Of a DNA stretch of 64,000 bases, positions 63,659-64,000 are shown piece by piece. Position numbers and translations under genes: made by a program. Source of the stretch: Amoebidium appalachense (taxonomy: Eukaryota > Ichthyosporea). The DNA lies in contig CAVNZM010000011.1 of NCBI GenBank assembly GCA_963693365.1, forward strand, positions 6,634,001 to 6,698,000, given 5' to 3'. The notes under the pieces were generated by a model. That model did no database searches. It saw only the letters and a program-made list of their open reading frames with translations, and was not told the origin of the DNA. Position 1 is the first letter of the stretch; every line of letters starts with the position of its first letter.

Positions 63659-64000
63659 GGGGGGGGGGGGGAGGGAGATACGTATACACGGGACTATCAA
63701 AGAGTCCGCATGGGCTGTTTTTATAGATATAACAGCATGGCACTTTTTAACAAAAGAATCAGCATTCAAACAATATGTACCTTCCTGCGAACTCAATAGT
63801 ACTATTTCTTTCAGTAACAAGTAGAATCCAACCTGCATAATATTATGTACATGGATGGGGTTCCCAACTCCCCATACTTCGGCCCGTAAGCGACGACAAA
63901 CATACACCTCATTCGTAAATCACTATTCTCAAACCTACTTATATCCAAATCGTCAACCTCATACCTCATACGAAACATGGAATTTTAAAGGCCTCCTTCT

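Larger units (their letters stand above)
61719..64000. other. intergenic region upstream of the acidic-domain gene
   Basis: Contains the 5' UTR and promoter of the minus-strand gene (no core element named), a 114-codon minus frame at 62279-62623 with no recognised domain, an inverted-repeat element (62799-63039), a perfect hairpin (63274-63314), and a G-run after (GT)n near 63610-63670. The motif AAGGCCTCCT recurs at the hairpin and at the window's end. Confidence 0.55.

Overview
The window is nuclear DNA from an intron-rich eukaryote. It holds seven recognisable protein-coding loci with canonical GT-AG introns, built from short exons inside introns saturated with mono- and dinucleotide repeats: runs of G/C up to about 60 nt, (CA)n/(GT)n, (CT)n and (CGCA)n. 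The gene set is calcineurin B, mitochondrial ATP synthase subunit f, an RBR ubiquitin ligase, a family X DNA polymerase, a protein with three hnRNP-Q-type acidic domains, a glyoxalase-II-like exon and a secreted GH114/PAN/TSP1/hevein protein. This fits a protist, an alga or a unicellular holozoan; the lineage cannot be fixed from the sequence alone. Nothing is prokaryotic, and most long open frames are translations of repeats (poly-Pro/Gly, Cys-Val, His-Thr, Ser-Leu).

Layout, left to right. 1-2470: intergenic. 2473-3912: decayed, frame-broken coding block. 4160-5202 (+): spliced unknown gene. 5203-7177: microsatellites. 7178-8514 (+): unknown protein with a mitochondrial-type leader. 9990-13219 (-): ATP synthase subunit f. 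13955-20941 (+): calcineurin B, six exons. 23013-37948 (-): fourteen-exon secreted protein of about 916 residues with signal peptide, GH114 barrel, three PAN/apple-like modules, one TSP1-like module and five hevein-like modules. 40985-41136: weak candidate exon. 43958-48669 (+): RBR E3 ligase. 52344-52434 (-): first exon of a glyoxalase-II-like protein. 53296-56958 (+): family X DNA polymerase, damaged. 59421-61718 (-): triple acidic-domain protein. 61719-64000: intergenic, with a TA-flanked inverted-repeat element and a perfect hairpin.

The most unusual signal is in how the genes are built. (1) Exon edges are copied in tandem into the adjacent intron. Acceptor plus exon start is copied upstream, and exon end plus donor downstream, each copy beside a homopolymer or CA/GT tract. 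This is seen in calcineurin B, the RBR gene, a PAN exon and, in reduced form, the polymerase. (2) Several introns begin with (GU)n and end with (CA)n, so their two ends could pair. (3) At least five genes carry single-base indels inside homopolymers that break otherwise conserved frames. (4) A short non-coding repeat family is bounded by poly(G). The genes share no obvious pathway; the common theme is local repeat-driven gene-structure turnover.
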